Positions 38,430 through 47,932 of a stretch of DNA of 64,000 nt are shown piece after piece. Made by a program: the position numbers and the translations under genes. The stretch is taken from the NCBI RefSeq assembly GCF_010894405.1, contig NZ_JAAIYA010000005.1, forward strand, positions 186,001 to 250,000, read 5' to 3'. Position 1 is the stretch's first letter. Each line of letters starts with the position of its first letter. The stretch comes from Pyxidicoccus caerfyrddinensis (GTDB taxonomy: Bacteria > Myxococcota > Myxococcia > Myxococcales > Myxococcaceae). The notes beneath the pieces are model-generated. The model ran no database searches, was not told where the DNA came from, and was given only the letters and a program-made list of their open reading frames with translations.

Positions 38430-39938
38430 TTGCCCGTCGCTTCCTTCGTCCTGCCTGCCTCCCTCGCGCTCCAGCTCCTCTCGGGCGCGGCGCCGGCCGT
38501 TGCCGCGAAGCCCACCCTCCCGCCTCCCACCCGGCCCCCGGCTGCCTTCATCAAGCCCGCCGCGCCCGCGTCCGCGTACGCACAGGCCACCGCTGACCAG
38601 CTCATCGGCCCCGCGCTCACGGAAGGCCATGCCTACGCGCGCCTCGCCGAGCTCACCGACGGCATCGGCCCGCGCCTGTCCGGCACCGAGGCCGCCGAGG
38701 CCGCCGTGCAGTGGGCCGTGCGCAGCTTCAAGGCCGACGGCGTCAAGGTGTGGACCGAGCCCGTCAAGGTGCCGCGCTGGGTCCGCGGCGAGGAGCGCGG
38801 CGAGGTGCTCGCCTCGGAGCGCACGCGCGGACACCCGCTCACGCTGCTCGCCCTGGGCGGCAGCCCGCCCACCGCTCCCGAGGGCCTCACCGCCGAGGTG
38901 GTGGAGGTGACGTCACTCGAGGAGCTGACCGCGCTCGGTGGCGCGGTGAAGGGGAAGATTGTCTTCTTCAACCACTCCATGACCGTGGCCGCCGACTACG
39001 GCCGCTTCGCCGGGCTACGAGGCCGTGGGCCCTCCGCCGCCGCGAAGGCCGGAGCCGTGGGCGCGCTGGTGCGCTCGCTGGCCACCGCGTCGCTGCGCAC
39101 GCCGCACACCGGCTCCACGCGCTTCGAGGACGGCGAGGCGCGCATCCCCGCCGCCTCCATCACCACAGAGGAAGCGGACCAGCTCCACCGCATGCTCGCG
39201 GGCGGCTCCGTGCGCGTGAAGCTGGTGCTCGGCTGCTCCGAGTTGCCCGACGCGGACTCGTCCAACGTCATCGCGGAGATTCGCGGCCGCGAGAAGCCGC
39301 AGGAAATCGTGCTCATCGGCGCGCACCTGGACTCGTGGGACGTGGGCACCGGCGCGCATGACGACGGCGCCGGCGTGGTCATGGTGATGGAGGCCGCGCG
39401 CCTCATCGCGAAGCTGCCCAAGGCGCCGAGCCGCACCGTGCGCGTGGTGCTCTTCATGAACGAGGAGAACGGCCTGCGCGGCGGGCGCGCGTACGCGGAG
39501 GCCCACGCCGCGGAGTTGCCCAAGCACGTGGGCGCCATGGAGATGGACTCCGGCGGCGGCCGGCCCCTGGGCATCAGCCTGCGCGCGGGCGCGGGCGGCC
39601 AGGACCTGGTGCGCCCGTGGCTGAAGCCGCTGGTGGCGCTGGGGGCGTCCAACTTCTCCGCGCGTGAGGCCGGCGGCGCGGACATCAGCCCCATGGTGCC
39701 CGCGCGCGTGCCCTTCTTCGGCGTGGAGGTGGACAGCAGCCGCTACTTCGACGTGCACCACACCATGGCGGACACGCTGGACAAGGTGGACCCGCAGGAC
39801 CTGGCGCGCAGCACCGCCGCGACGGCGTGGCTGACGTATGCGCTCGCCGAGATGCCGGGCACGCTCCTGCGTCCGGAGCCGCCCGTGCCGCCTTCCGGTG
39901 CGCCCGCGGCCATGCCGCCGAAGGCCTCGGCGCACTGA
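38430..39938 (+). CDS. M28-family zinc metallopeptidase, exported (carboxypeptidase Q-like)
   Basis: 502 residues from a TTG that has GGAGG 5 nt upstream; a GTG at 38406 or TTG at 38379 would lengthen the n-region and add arginines. A signal peptide ends near AAPAVAA. A PA-type insert (about 125-260) precedes the peptidase core with all zinc and catalytic residues: GAHLDSWDVGTGAHDDGAGV, NEENGLRGGRAY, EMDSGGG and DVHHTMADT. Members are two-zinc aminopeptidases or dipeptidases of the periplasm or exterior, here fitting a predatory, protein-degrading lifestyle. Confidence 0.9.
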   Translation: MPVASFVLPASLALQLLSGAAPAVAAKPTLPPPTRPPAAFIKPAAPASAYAQATADQLIGPALTEGHAYARLAELTDGIGPRLSGTEAAEAAVQWAVRSFKADGVKVWTEPVKVPRWVRGEERGEVLASERTRGHPLTLLALGGSPPTAPEGLTAEVVEVTSLEELTALGGAVKGKIVFFNHSMTVAADYGRFAGLRGRGPSAAAKAGAVGALVRSLATASLRTPHTGSTRFEDGEARIPAASITTEEADQLHRMLAGGSVRVKLVLGCSELPDADSSNVIAEIRGREKPQEIVLIGAHLDSWDVGTGAHDDGAGVVMVMEAARLIAKLPKAPSRTVRVVLFMNEENGLRGGRAYAEAHAAELPKHVGAMEMDSGGGRPLGISLRAGAGGQDLVRPWLKPLVALGASNFSAREAGGADISPMVPARVPFFGVEVDSSRYFDVHHTMADTLDKVDPQDLARSTAATAWLTYALAEMPGTLLRPEPPVPPSGAPAAMPPKASAH

Positions 39939-40104
39939 AGTCCCCGCCCTCCCGGCATTCCGGGAGGCCCCTGTCTGCCTGGCTCCTCCGAGCCGGCCCG
40001 CATGCCTCGCGCACGGGTCGGTTCGGTGGAACAATGAGGCGGTTCTGGCGGCCGCTCCCCGTCGGGCAGGGGCCACCGTGACAGCGAACACCGGAGACTC
40101 GCGG

Positions 40105-41319
40105 ATGATGCGCGGACAGCAGGCCCCAACGGGCCCGGATGTCGCGGGATGGCTCGTGTCGGAAGCGCGGAGCGTGGAGAACCCCGCCGTGCTGCTCGAG
40201 GGCCTCTGCCAGCGCCTGCTCGCGCAGGGAGTCCCGCTGGCCCGCGCCTCCATCTCCCTCTTCACCCTGCACCCGCTGCTGCACGCCCGCAGCCACCGCT
40301 GGCGCCCCGGACAGCGGGCCTCCACCGAGGTCCACCCGCACGGCCTCCAGCACCTGCCCGGCTTCGCGCTCAGCCCCTTCAAGTCGCTGCTCGACGGCTC
40401 GCCCGGCATCCACCGCCGCCTGGAGGAGCCGCCCGCGCCGGACGACTTCCCGATGTTCGCCGAGCTGCGCGCGGACGGCCTCACCGACTACCTCGCGCTG
40501 CCGGTGTGCTTCAGCGACGGCGCGCGCCACGCCGTCTCCTGGGCCACCTCCGCGCCCGGCGGCTTCACGGACGCGCACCTCACGCTGCTCCACGGACTGC
40601 ACCCGCTGCTGGCGCTCGTGCTGGAGGTCATGGCGCGCAAGGACATGACGGGCGTGCTGCTGGACACGTACCTGGGCCGCGACACGGGCCGGCGCATCCT
40701 CCAGGGGCAGATCCGCCGGGGCGACGGCGAGACGACCTCCGCCGTCATCTGCCTGAGTGATTTGCGCAGCTTCACCGCGCTGTCGGACGCGCTCCCTCGC
40801 GACATGGTGCTGGAGCTGCTCAACGCGTACTTCGAGACCATGGTGGGCGCCTTCCACGCGCACGGCGCGGAGGTGCTCAAGTTCATGGGCGACGCGGTGC
40901 TCGCCATCTTCCGCATCGACGCGGACTCGCCGGTGGCGGAGCGCTGCGAAGCCGCCGCGCGCACCATCCGCGAGGCCGTGGCCGCCAGCACCCGCGACAA
41001 CGCCGAGCGCCGCCGCAAGGGCCTGCCCGCCTACGAGTTCGGCGCCGCGCTCCACGTGGGCGACGTCATGTACGGCAACATCGGGGCGACAGACCGGCTG
41101 GACTTCACCGTCATCGGCCCGGCGGTGAATCTCGCCAGCCGCATCGGCGGACTGTGCGCCTCACTCAACGAGCCCGTGCTCCTGTCCGAGGCGTTCGTCT
41201 CGAACTTCCGGGGTGGCACGAGGGATTTGGGCCAGCATGCGCTCAAGGGCGTGGGGATGCCCGTGCGCATCTACTCGCTCGCACCCACCGCTGACTCCCA
41301 GGCGCTCACCGCCGCCTGA
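40105..41319 (+). CDS. Class III adenylate/guanylate cyclase
   Basis: 404 residues from an ATG with GGAG 8 nt upstream (a GTG at 40078 is the alternative). The first 195 residues are an input region without clear family, possibly GAF-like. The catalytic domain follows: VICLSDLRSFTALSDAL with the first metal Asp, VLKFMGDAVLAIF with the second, and FTVIGPAVNLASRIG with the ribose/transition-state Asn and Arg. It makes cAMP or cGMP. Myxobacteria carry several, used in stress and development. It converges with the MFS gene; the two stop codons are 2 nt apart. Confidence 0.9.
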   Translation: MMRGQQAPTGPDVAGWLVSEARSVENPAVLLEGLCQRLLAQGVPLARASISLFTLHPLLHARSHRWRPGQRASTEVHPHGLQHLPGFALSPFKSLLDGSPGIHRRLEEPPAPDDFPMFAELRADGLTDYLALPVCFSDGARHAVSWATSAPGGFTDAHLTLLHGLHPLLALVLEVMARKDMTGVLLDTYLGRDTGRRILQGQIRRGDGETTSAVICLSDLRSFTALSDALPRDMVLELLNAYFETMVGAFHAHGAEVLKFMGDAVLAIFRIDADSPVAERCEAAARTIREAVAASTRDNAERRRKGLPAYEFGAALHVGDVMYGNIGATDRLDFTVIGPAVNLASRIGGLCASLNEPVLLSEAFVSNFRGGTRDLGQHALKGVGMPVRIYSLAPTADSQALTAA

Positions 41320-41320
41320 G

Positions 41321-43051
41321 TCACTCCACCGATGACGGTTCGGGTCCTCGCCCCCGTCGCAGGGGCTGCTCCGGCAGGAAGAGCGTCACCAGGAACGCCA
41401 GCAGCGCGATGAGGATGGCGACGCGGTACACGGCCGACACGCCGCGCGTGAAGGACTCCTTCACCGCCTGGTGGGACCGGTCCACCGCCTCCAGCGCGCG
41501 GGCCTCCTCCGCGTCCACCCGCGCACGCTGCGCCTCGCCCACCCGGCGGCGCTCGGCGTCGAACTCCGTGCGCAGGCGTGCCTTCACCGCCTCGCCCTGG
41601 AAGCCCTCGCCGGGGGCGCTGCCCTCACTGCTCGCTCCTGGCACCGTCACCGCGACCTGGGCCCGCACCGACTCCGGCAGTCCCGCCGTCGCTTCCGGCA
41701 GGCGCGTGCCCAGCTCGCGTGACAGCGTGGCCGCGAACACCGTGCCCAGCAGCGCCACGCCCAGCGTCATCCCGAGCTGCCGGAAGAACGTCGCCGCCGA
41801 CGTGGCCACGCCGATGCGCTGCGGAGGCACCGCGTTCTGGATGGCCATCGTGTAGAGCGGAATCGACGGCCCCAGCCCCAGGCCCACCAGCACCATCTTC
41901 GCCGTCACCTCGGCCTGGGTGGACTCGGGCGTCAGCGTGAAGCCCATCACCGCGAAGCCCACCAACAGCAGCCCGAGCGAGCCGAGCAGCAGCACCTTGT
42001 ACCGCCCCAGCTTCGCCACCAGCTGCCCGCTGAGCACGTTGCCCGCCACCACGCCCAGCGTCAGCGGCATGATGGTCAGCCCCGAGCGCGTCGCCGACAG
42101 CCCCACCACGTTCACCATGAACAGGGGCAGGAAGACGACGCCCGACAGGAACGCCGCGCCGATGACGAACACCGCCGCGTTCGCCGTGCTGAAGGCGCGC
42201 AGGCGGAACAGCTTCAAGTCGAGCAGCGGCTCCTTCGCGTGCAGCTCCACCCGGAGGAACAGCGCCGTGCCCACCCCGGCCAGCGCGAACAGGCCGAGGA
42301 TTCGCCACGAGCCCCACGCCCAGGCTCCGCCGCCACTGCGTCCCAGGCTGAGCGCCAGCAGCAGCGGCACCACCGCCAGCGCGAGCGAGCCCGCGCCGCG
42401 CACGTCCAATCCTCCGCGCGTCACGCCCGGAGGCCGCAGCTTCGGCATCCGCAGCAGCACGAGCGTCAGCGCCACCACGCCCACCGGCAGGTTGATGAAG
42501 AACACCCAGTGCCAGCCGAAGTGGTCGGTGATGAAGCCGCCCACCAGCGGGCCCACGACGCTCGACAGGCCGAACACCGCGCCGAAGAGGCCCTGGTACT
42601 TCCCGCGCTCGCGAGGCTCGAACAGGTCCGCCACCACCGCGAGCGCCGCGGTGAAGAGCGCCGCGCTGCCCAGCCCCTGCACCGCGCGGAAGATGATGAG
42701 CGCCACCGTGGACCGGGCCGCCCCGCACAGGAAGCTGCCCGCGAGGAAGACGAGGATGCCCACCGCCAGCACCGCGCGCCGGCCCAGCAGGTCCGACAGC
42801 TTCCCCCACACCGGCACCATCATCGTGGACGCCACCATGTACGCCGTGGTGAGCCACGCGTAGAGCGACGCGGGGATGCGCAGGTCCACCTGGATGGACG
42901 GCCCCGCCGTCGCGACAATCGTCTGATCCAACGCCGCGAGCAGCAGCCCGAGCAGCGCCCCCAGCATCGTGAAGACCTTCTGTGAACGGGTGAACGCGGG
43001 CAGCGCGGCGGACAGGGCGTCGGCGGAGGCTGTGGCGGCGGACGGAGCCAT
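41321..43051 (-). CDS. MFS efflux pump, DHA2 (EmrB/QacA) type with a cytoplasmic insert
   Basis: 576 residues, about 14 transmembrane helices. Helix-1 motif LLLAALDQTIVATAGPSI, the loop GKLSDLLGRRAVL, and GLSSVVGPLVGGFITDHFGW are those of drug:H+ antiporters. Before the last helix there is an unusual polar region of about 90 residues, rich in Glu/Arg/Ala (FDAERRRVGEAQRARVDAEE), perhaps a coiled coil. It should export hydrophobic or cationic drugs. Single gene; divergent from the lysyl oxidase gene. Confidence 0.9.
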   Translation of the reverse strand: MAPSAATASADALSAALPAFTRSQKVFTMLGALLGLLLAALDQTIVATAGPSIQVDLRIPASLYAWLTTAYMVASTMMVPVWGKLSDLLGRRAVLAVGILVFLAGSFLCGAARSTVALIIFRAVQGLGSAALFTAALAVVADLFEPRERGKYQGLFGAVFGLSSVVGPLVGGFITDHFGWHWVFFINLPVGVVALTLVLLRMPKLRPPGVTRGGLDVRGAGSLALAVVPLLLALSLGRSGGGAWAWGSWRILGLFALAGVGTALFLRVELHAKEPLLDLKLFRLRAFSTANAAVFVIGAAFLSGVVFLPLFMVNVVGLSATRSGLTIMPLTLGVVAGNVLSGQLVAKLGRYKVLLLGSLGLLLVGFAVMGFTLTPESTQAEVTAKMVLVGLGLGPSIPLYTMAIQNAVPPQRIGVATSAATFFRQLGMTLGVALLGTVFAATLSRELGTRLPEATAGLPESVRAQVAVTVPGASSEGSAPGEGFQGEAVKARLRTEFDAERRRVGEAQRARVDAEEARALEAVDRSHQAVKESFTRGVSAVYRVAILIALLAFLVTLFLPEQPLRRGRGPEPSSVE

Positions 43052-43404
43052 GTGGCGCGAGGGTCGCCCGTAACTCGGGCGCCGGGAGCAAAGGTGGGGA
43101 TGCTCCCGGCCGAGGCCAATCACCCCGGATGGCCGGCTGCCCGGTCGCCTCTCCAGCCGCCCGGTCCTCACTGCCAGGACTGTGTTGCGGGCCCTCCCGC
43201 CCACGCGCGGGCTCGACGCACATCGCACCGGCGGGCCTCTCGGCGTTCGATGCCCTTCATCCGGCAAGCATCTGGAGAGGGAAATCGGACGTGCGCGTAA
43301 CCTGCCCCGCACGTCGCGCCATCGCGGCCGGGCTTCGTGCGACGTCCGCCACCGTTCCCCCAGGCAGGTCCCCTTCCGCAGTCCCCCACGAGAGGAGCCG
43401 TGTC
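43052..43404. other. 353-bp intergenic region between pump and lysyl oxidase genes
   Basis: Shared upstream region of two divergent genes. A short hairpin CGCCCG/CGGGCG lies at about 43065-43081. I see no further structure, no tRNA and no credible small gene in it. Confidence 0.35.
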
Positions 43405-45351
43405 ATGCCGTCGTCACGCAAAGCCCTGGCCGCCGTGTCCCTGCTGTTCGCGCTGGGGGCCTGTAAAGACGAACCGGAACCCAAGCCGGAGCCCTCGAGC
43501 CCCGAGCTCTCCGAGACGCCGCTGTGGCAGGTGAAGGCGGACCCGTCCCTGAAGGACGAGTGCTTCGGCAGCTCCGTCGCGCTCGCGGACTTCAACGGCG
43601 ATGGCCGCAAGGACCTGGCCGTGGGCACCGAGCCGTGCCGCACCAACTTCGTTGCGGCGAAGCACCCCGGCCGCGTGTCGTTCTTCGCGGGCGAGGAGCG
43701 CTTCTTCTCCACGCAGCCCGTCTCCGCGCTGATGACCTGGACCAACACCCACCCTCGGACGACGGGGCAGGGGCTCCGGACGGTGGCCGGCGACGTGAAC
43801 GGGGACGCGTACGCGGACCTGCTCGTCCAGGGTCGGTACGGCGCGTCCGTCTTCCTCGGCGGGCCGGACCTGGGAGCCATCCTCGCGACGCCGGCCTTCC
43901 GCGTCCCCGGCAACGGCTTCTTCTTCACCACGGCCTTCATCGACTTCAACGGGGACGGGCTGGACGACCTGGTGAGCAGCCGGGCCGGTGCGCTGTCCTT
44001 CTTCCAGGCCACGCCCGGGGCGGAGGGCGGGCCCTTCACCCTCGTCCATACACGGCAGGGCTTCAGCTTCTCGAACCAGGGAGACGTCAACGGCGACGGC
44101 GCCGATGACGTGATGATTCCGTCGGACGACACGGAGAACCTCCAGGAGCTGTACCTGGGCTGCAAGGCCGGCGGTTCCTTCACCTGCGAGGGCCCCCTGT
44201 CGGCCGAGCCCGTGCAGGCCCTGGTGGCCAGCAGCGCGAAGCTGTACCCCGACATCAATGGGGACGGCCACCGCGAGGCCTTCCTGTTCATGGACAATGG
44301 CGTGTCGAACTTGCACCTGTCCGAGCCCGGAGGCGCCATCTCCTCCACGGCGGCCTGGACGATGATGGAGGACGCTGCCTTCCCCGGCCTGGGCCTGCCT
44401 ATCGAAGTAGGAGACATGGACGGAGATGGCGAGCGCCATGACTTCGTGGTGAGCACGCTGGGGCGCCTCTACTTCTACTCACCCGCGAAGGGCATGTCCG
44501 CCGAGCTGAAGCCCACCTGGAGCTGGCCCCGCTCGGACTCGCTGCCCGCCAACTACGACGTCTACCGGCGCCCCTCGGTGGTCGTGCCCGGGGACCTGGA
44601 TGGTGACGGCTACGACGACCTGGTGGTGGCCACCGCTGCCGCCGGCGACATCCTGAATGTCCCCGTGGGAGAGGTGTCCATCTACGGCGGCGGCCGCGTG
44701 CCGAAGGAGCCGAAGGACCCGCCGTACATCGCGCCCGTACGCTCCTGCGACCTGCGGCTGGACCCGGTGAATGGCAAGCCGGACCTCACGGTGGACGCGG
44801 ACACCATTGCCCGCACGCTGAACGTGGTGAAGAAGACGTTCGCCGCCGACGCGTGTGAGGTGTTCGAGGGCTGCGTGGCGGCCCCGGGGGAGCGGCGCCT
44901 GCTGCGCTTCAGCACGGCCATCCAGAACCTGGGGCGGGCCAGCGCCGTCTTCCCGCCCATCGACTCGCGGCCGGACCTCTACGTCTTCGACGAGTGCCAC
45001 GGGCACGACCACCTGAAGGGCTTCGCCGGCTACGAGCTGCGCGACTCGCGAGGGCAGCAGGTCCTCACCGGGCGCAAGCAGGGCTTCGCGCTGGTGGACA
45101 TCACCAGCTACTGCACGGACGCGGCGCCGACCGCCTTCTATGACCCCATGGGCATCTCCCCCGGCTGGGCGGACATCTACTCCTTCGACATTCCGTGTCA
45201 GTGGGTGGACATCACCGGCCTGGGGGACGGCGAGTACACCCTGCGCGTGGCCGTGGACACGTCGGACATCCTCGAGGAGGAAAGCGTCCATCCCAACGAA
45301 GTGTTCGTCCGCATGTCGCTGGAGGGCGACACGGCCACCGTCCTTCCGTAA
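43405..45351 (+). CDS. Lysyl oxidase-family lipoprotein with FG-GAP repeats
   Basis: 648 residues. The signal peptide ends in lipobox LGAC. Residues about 50-440 have repeated calcium-binding FG-GAP loops (DFNGDGRKDLAVG, DVNGDGADDVM, DINGDGHREA, DLDGDGYDDLVV), a seven-bladed propeller as in integrins. The C-terminal 200 residues are a lysyl oxidase domain: copper ligands in CHGHDHLKGF (His532, 534, 536), and Lys558 and Tyr592 placed as the pair that forms the lysine tyrosylquinone cofactor (GRKQGF; ADIYSFDIPCQWVDIT). The enzyme would oxidatively deaminate lysine side chains of matrix or prey proteins outside the cell. Confidence 0.9.
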   Translation: MPSSRKALAAVSLLFALGACKDEPEPKPEPSSPELSETPLWQVKADPSLKDECFGSSVALADFNGDGRKDLAVGTEPCRTNFVAAKHPGRVSFFAGEERFFSTQPVSALMTWTNTHPRTTGQGLRTVAGDVNGDAYADLLVQGRYGASVFLGGPDLGAILATPAFRVPGNGFFFTTAFIDFNGDGLDDLVSSRAGALSFFQATPGAEGGPFTLVHTRQGFSFSNQGDVNGDGADDVMIPSDDTENLQELYLGCKAGGSFTCEGPLSAEPVQALVASSAKLYPDINGDGHREAFLFMDNGVSNLHLSEPGGAISSTAAWTMMEDAAFPGLGLPIEVGDMDGDGERHDFVVSTLGRLYFYSPAKGMSAELKPTWSWPRSDSLPANYDVYRRPSVVVPGDLDGDGYDDLVVATAAAGDILNVPVGEVSIYGGGRVPKEPKDPPYIAPVRSCDLRLDPVNGKPDLTVDADTIARTLNVVKKTFAADACEVFEGCVAAPGERRLLRFSTAIQNLGRASAVFPPIDSRPDLYVFDECHGHDHLKGFAGYELRDSRGQQVLTGRKQGFALVDITSYCTDAAPTAFYDPMGISPGWADIYSFDIPCQWVDITGLGDGEYTLRVAVDTSDILEEESVHPNEVFVRMSLEGDTATVLP

Positions 45352-45362
45352 TCCTGCGGGGC

Positions 45363-46517
45363 ATGAGCCCTCCAGAGCGCCCGCTGTATCTGGACCACAA
45401 CGCCACCACCCCCGTCGACGCGGAGGTGGTGGACGCGATGTTGCCGTACCTGCGCGAGGAGTTCGGCAACCCGTCCAGCGGGCACCCCTACGGACGGAGG
45501 GCCCGCGCCGCGCTGGATGAGGCCCGCGCGAAGGTGGCCGCCCTCATCGGCGCGAAGCCCGGGGACATCCTCTTCACCTCTGGCGGCACCGAGGCCAACA
45601 ACCTCGCCATCCGCGGCACCACCGAGGCCCGCGCGGAGCGGCGCCATGTCCTCACCTCGGTGATTGAGCACCCCGCCACGAAGCTGCCCTGCGACACGCT
45701 GGAGTGGCGGGGCTGGCGCGTGACGTGGCTGCCGGTGGACGCGGACGGCCGCGTGCGCGTGGAGGACGCGGCGCGCGCGCTGGACGCGGCGGGTGCGGAC
45801 ACCGCGCTGGTGACGCTGATGCACGCCAACAACGAGACGGGCGTCCTCCAGCCCGTGGCCGAGGTGGCCGCGCTGGCGCACCGGCACGGCGCCACCGTGC
45901 ACACGGACGCGGCGCAGTCGGTGGGCAAGGTGCCGGTGGACGTGGAGGCGCTCGGCGTGGACCTGCTGACGCTGGTGGGCCACAAGCTGCGCGCCCCCAA
46001 GGGCGTGGGCGCGCTGTACGTGCGCGCCGGGACGCCGCTGCGGCCCTTCGTGCTCGGCGGCGGGCAGGAGCGGGGCCTGCGGCCGGGGACGGAGAACGTG
46101 CCCTACGCCGTGGCCCTGGGCACCGCGTGTGAGCTGGCCCGCGTCCGGCTGGCGCGAGGCACCGCTGCACAGGTGGCGCTGCGAGAGCGGCTGTGGGAGC
46201 GGCTGCGCGCGGAGGTGCCCGGGCTGGCGCTGAACGGCCATCCCACCGAGCGGCTGCCCAACACCCTCAACGTGCGCTTCCCGGGCGTGCGGGGCACCGA
46301 CGTGCTGGCGGCGGCGCCGGAGGTGGCGGCGTCCACCGGCTCGGCCTGCCACGAGGGCGGCGAGTCCGCCTCGCCGGTGCTGCGCGCCATGGGCCTCCCC
46401 GAGCCCGAGGCCCTGGGCGCGGTTCGCCTGTCCCTGGGGCCTGACACCACCGGCGAGCAGGTGGACCGGGCGGCGGCGGCGCTGGTGGCCGCGTGGCGGA
46501 AGGTGGCCGGCCGCTAG
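45363..46517 (+). CDS. Cysteine desulfurase, NifS/IscS type
   Basis: 384 residues, a PLP-dependent class V aminotransferase fold. YLDHNATTPVD, FTSGGTEANNLAI, HTDAAQSVGKVPVD, the PLP lysine in VGHKLRAPKG and the catalytic cysteine in STGSACHEG are all present. It takes sulfur from cysteine for Fe-S clusters or thiolated compounds. The ATG comes 11 nt after the lysyl oxidase stop, so they may be co-transcribed although no functional tie is obvious. No iscU or iscA lies beside it, so it is probably a second, non-housekeeping desulfurase. Confidence 0.93.
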   Translation: MSPPERPLYLDHNATTPVDAEVVDAMLPYLREEFGNPSSGHPYGRRARAALDEARAKVAALIGAKPGDILFTSGGTEANNLAIRGTTEARAERRHVLTSVIEHPATKLPCDTLEWRGWRVTWLPVDADGRVRVEDAARALDAAGADTALVTLMHANNETGVLQPVAEVAALAHRHGATVHTDAAQSVGKVPVDVEALGVDLLTLVGHKLRAPKGVGALYVRAGTPLRPFVLGGGQERGLRPGTENVPYAVALGTACELARVRLARGTAAQVALRERLWERLRAEVPGLALNGHPTERLPNTLNVRFPGVRGTDVLAAAPEVAASTGSACHEGGESASPVLRAMGLPEPEALGAVRLSLGPDTTGEQVDRAAAALVAAWRKVAGR

Positions 46518-46690
46518 GACCCGGAGTGTCCCACCGCTGGGAATCCTCCTCCGTGTGAAGAGGACCCGGACCCGTGGCATTTGCCCTGGGGAAGGCCGCG
46601 TGCAATCACTCGCTGGCTGGCGCGTAGCCAGGGTGCCCGCCGGGAGTGTGTGCTCGGGGCGCAACGGAGTACCGGCGGAGAGGGTTACAC

Positions 46691-47917
46691 GTGAGCTTCC
46701 GGGTCGATGTGTGGGAGGGCGGGCGGATTGCCCTGTTCTCGCTCCGTTCCAACCGCCTGCGGACGGTGCTGACGACGGTGGGCATCGGCGTGGGCGTATG
46801 CACCCTGCTGGCCATCGTCGGCATCATCCAGGGCATCAACCGTTCCTTCGACGACCAGCTCTCGCAGATTGGCGCCAACACGCTGCAGGTCTCCAAGTTC
46901 CCGTGGACGATGGGCGGCAACTGGTGGGAGTACCGCAACCGCAAGGACCTGTCCGCGGACCTGGTGGGCCCCATCGTCGCCGCGTCCGAGCACGTGCTGG
47001 CCGCCGCGCCCATCTACTACGACCGCGTGGAGGGCCGCTTCCTGGACCGGAAGATGGCCTCGGTGACGATTGTCGGCACCACGCCGGACTACTCCACCGT
47101 GTCCTCCTTCGTCGTGGACAGCGGGCGCTTCCTCACCGACGCGGACCTGGACCAGCGCTCCTCGGTGGCCGTCATCGGCGCGGAGGTGGTGCGCTCGCTC
47201 TTTCCCAGCATCAACCCCCTCGGCCACCGCATCCTCCTGGAGGGCAAGCCCTACCGCGTGGTGGGGACGCTGGAGGCCAAGGGCACCATCCTCGGGGAGA
47301 ACCAGGACCTGGTGGTGATGGTGCCCTACCGCACCTTCCTCTCGCACTTCGGCAAGCGGCAGTCGCCCAACATCGCGGTGGCGGTGGACTCGCCGGACCA
47401 CGTGCTCGACGTGCAGGACGCGATTACCCCCGTGCTGCGCCGCGAGCGGAACACGCCCCCTGAATTGGCAGACGACTTCGCCATCAACCGGCCGGAGCAG
47501 CTGGCCAACATGTACAAGCAGCTCACCGGCGCGCTCTACGGCGCGGCCACGGGCGTGGGCTTCATCACGCTGCTGGTGGGCGGCATCGGCATCATGAACA
47601 TCATGCTGGTGTCGGTGCGCGAGCGGACGCGGGAGATTGGCGTGCGGCGGGCGCTGGGCGCGCGCAAGCGCACCATCATCCTCCAGTTCCTGATGGAGGC
47701 CTCGAGCGTGTCCGCGCTGGGCGGCACCATTGGCACGCTGGCGGGGCTGGGGCTGGCGTACACGGTGTCGATGATTACGCCGCTGGCGGCGGCGGTGCAG
47801 CCGCTCACCGTCGTCTTTGGTGTGGGCTTCGCGGCCACGGTGGGGTTGCTGTTCGGCATCTGGCCGGCGGCGCGGGCGGCGAACCTGGACCCGGTGGAAG
47901 CGCTCCGCCACGAGTGA
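46691..47917 (+). CDS. MacB-type ABC transporter permease 1
   Basis: 408 residues, GTG start behind GGAGAGG. One N-terminal membrane helix (RLRTVLTTVGIGVGVCTLLAI) is followed by a periplasmic MacB_PCD domain of about 240 residues and three C-terminal helices starting with GFITLLVGGIGIMNIMLVSV; the coupling region RERTREIGVRRALGARKR meets the ATPase. Such permeases form mechanotransmission transporters that push lipoproteins, toxins or peptides outwards, usually with a separate ATPase (LolD/MacB type). The start of the next permease is 15 nt downstream. No ATPase gene is within the window beside them. Confidence 0.92.
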   Translation: MSFRVDVWEGGRIALFSLRSNRLRTVLTTVGIGVGVCTLLAIVGIIQGINRSFDDQLSQIGANTLQVSKFPWTMGGNWWEYRNRKDLSADLVGPIVAASEHVLAAAPIYYDRVEGRFLDRKMASVTIVGTTPDYSTVSSFVVDSGRFLTDADLDQRSSVAVIGAEVVRSLFPSINPLGHRILLEGKPYRVVGTLEAKGTILGENQDLVVMVPYRTFLSHFGKRQSPNIAVAVDSPDHVLDVQDAITPVLRRERNTPPELADDFAINRPEQLANMYKQLTGALYGAATGVGFITLLVGGIGIMNIMLVSVRERTREIGVRRALGARKRTIILQFLMEASSVSALGGTIGTLAGLGLAYTVSMITPLAAAVQPLTVVFGVGFAATVGLLFGIWPAARAANLDPVEALRHE

Positions 47918-47932
47918 CGGGAGAGGGCGGCG

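Noticed and set aside
43405..46517. Functional link between lysyl oxidase and cysteine desulfurase
   Set aside because: Only short spacing supports it; the lysyl oxidase acts outside the cell with copper and quinone and needs no sulfur donor.
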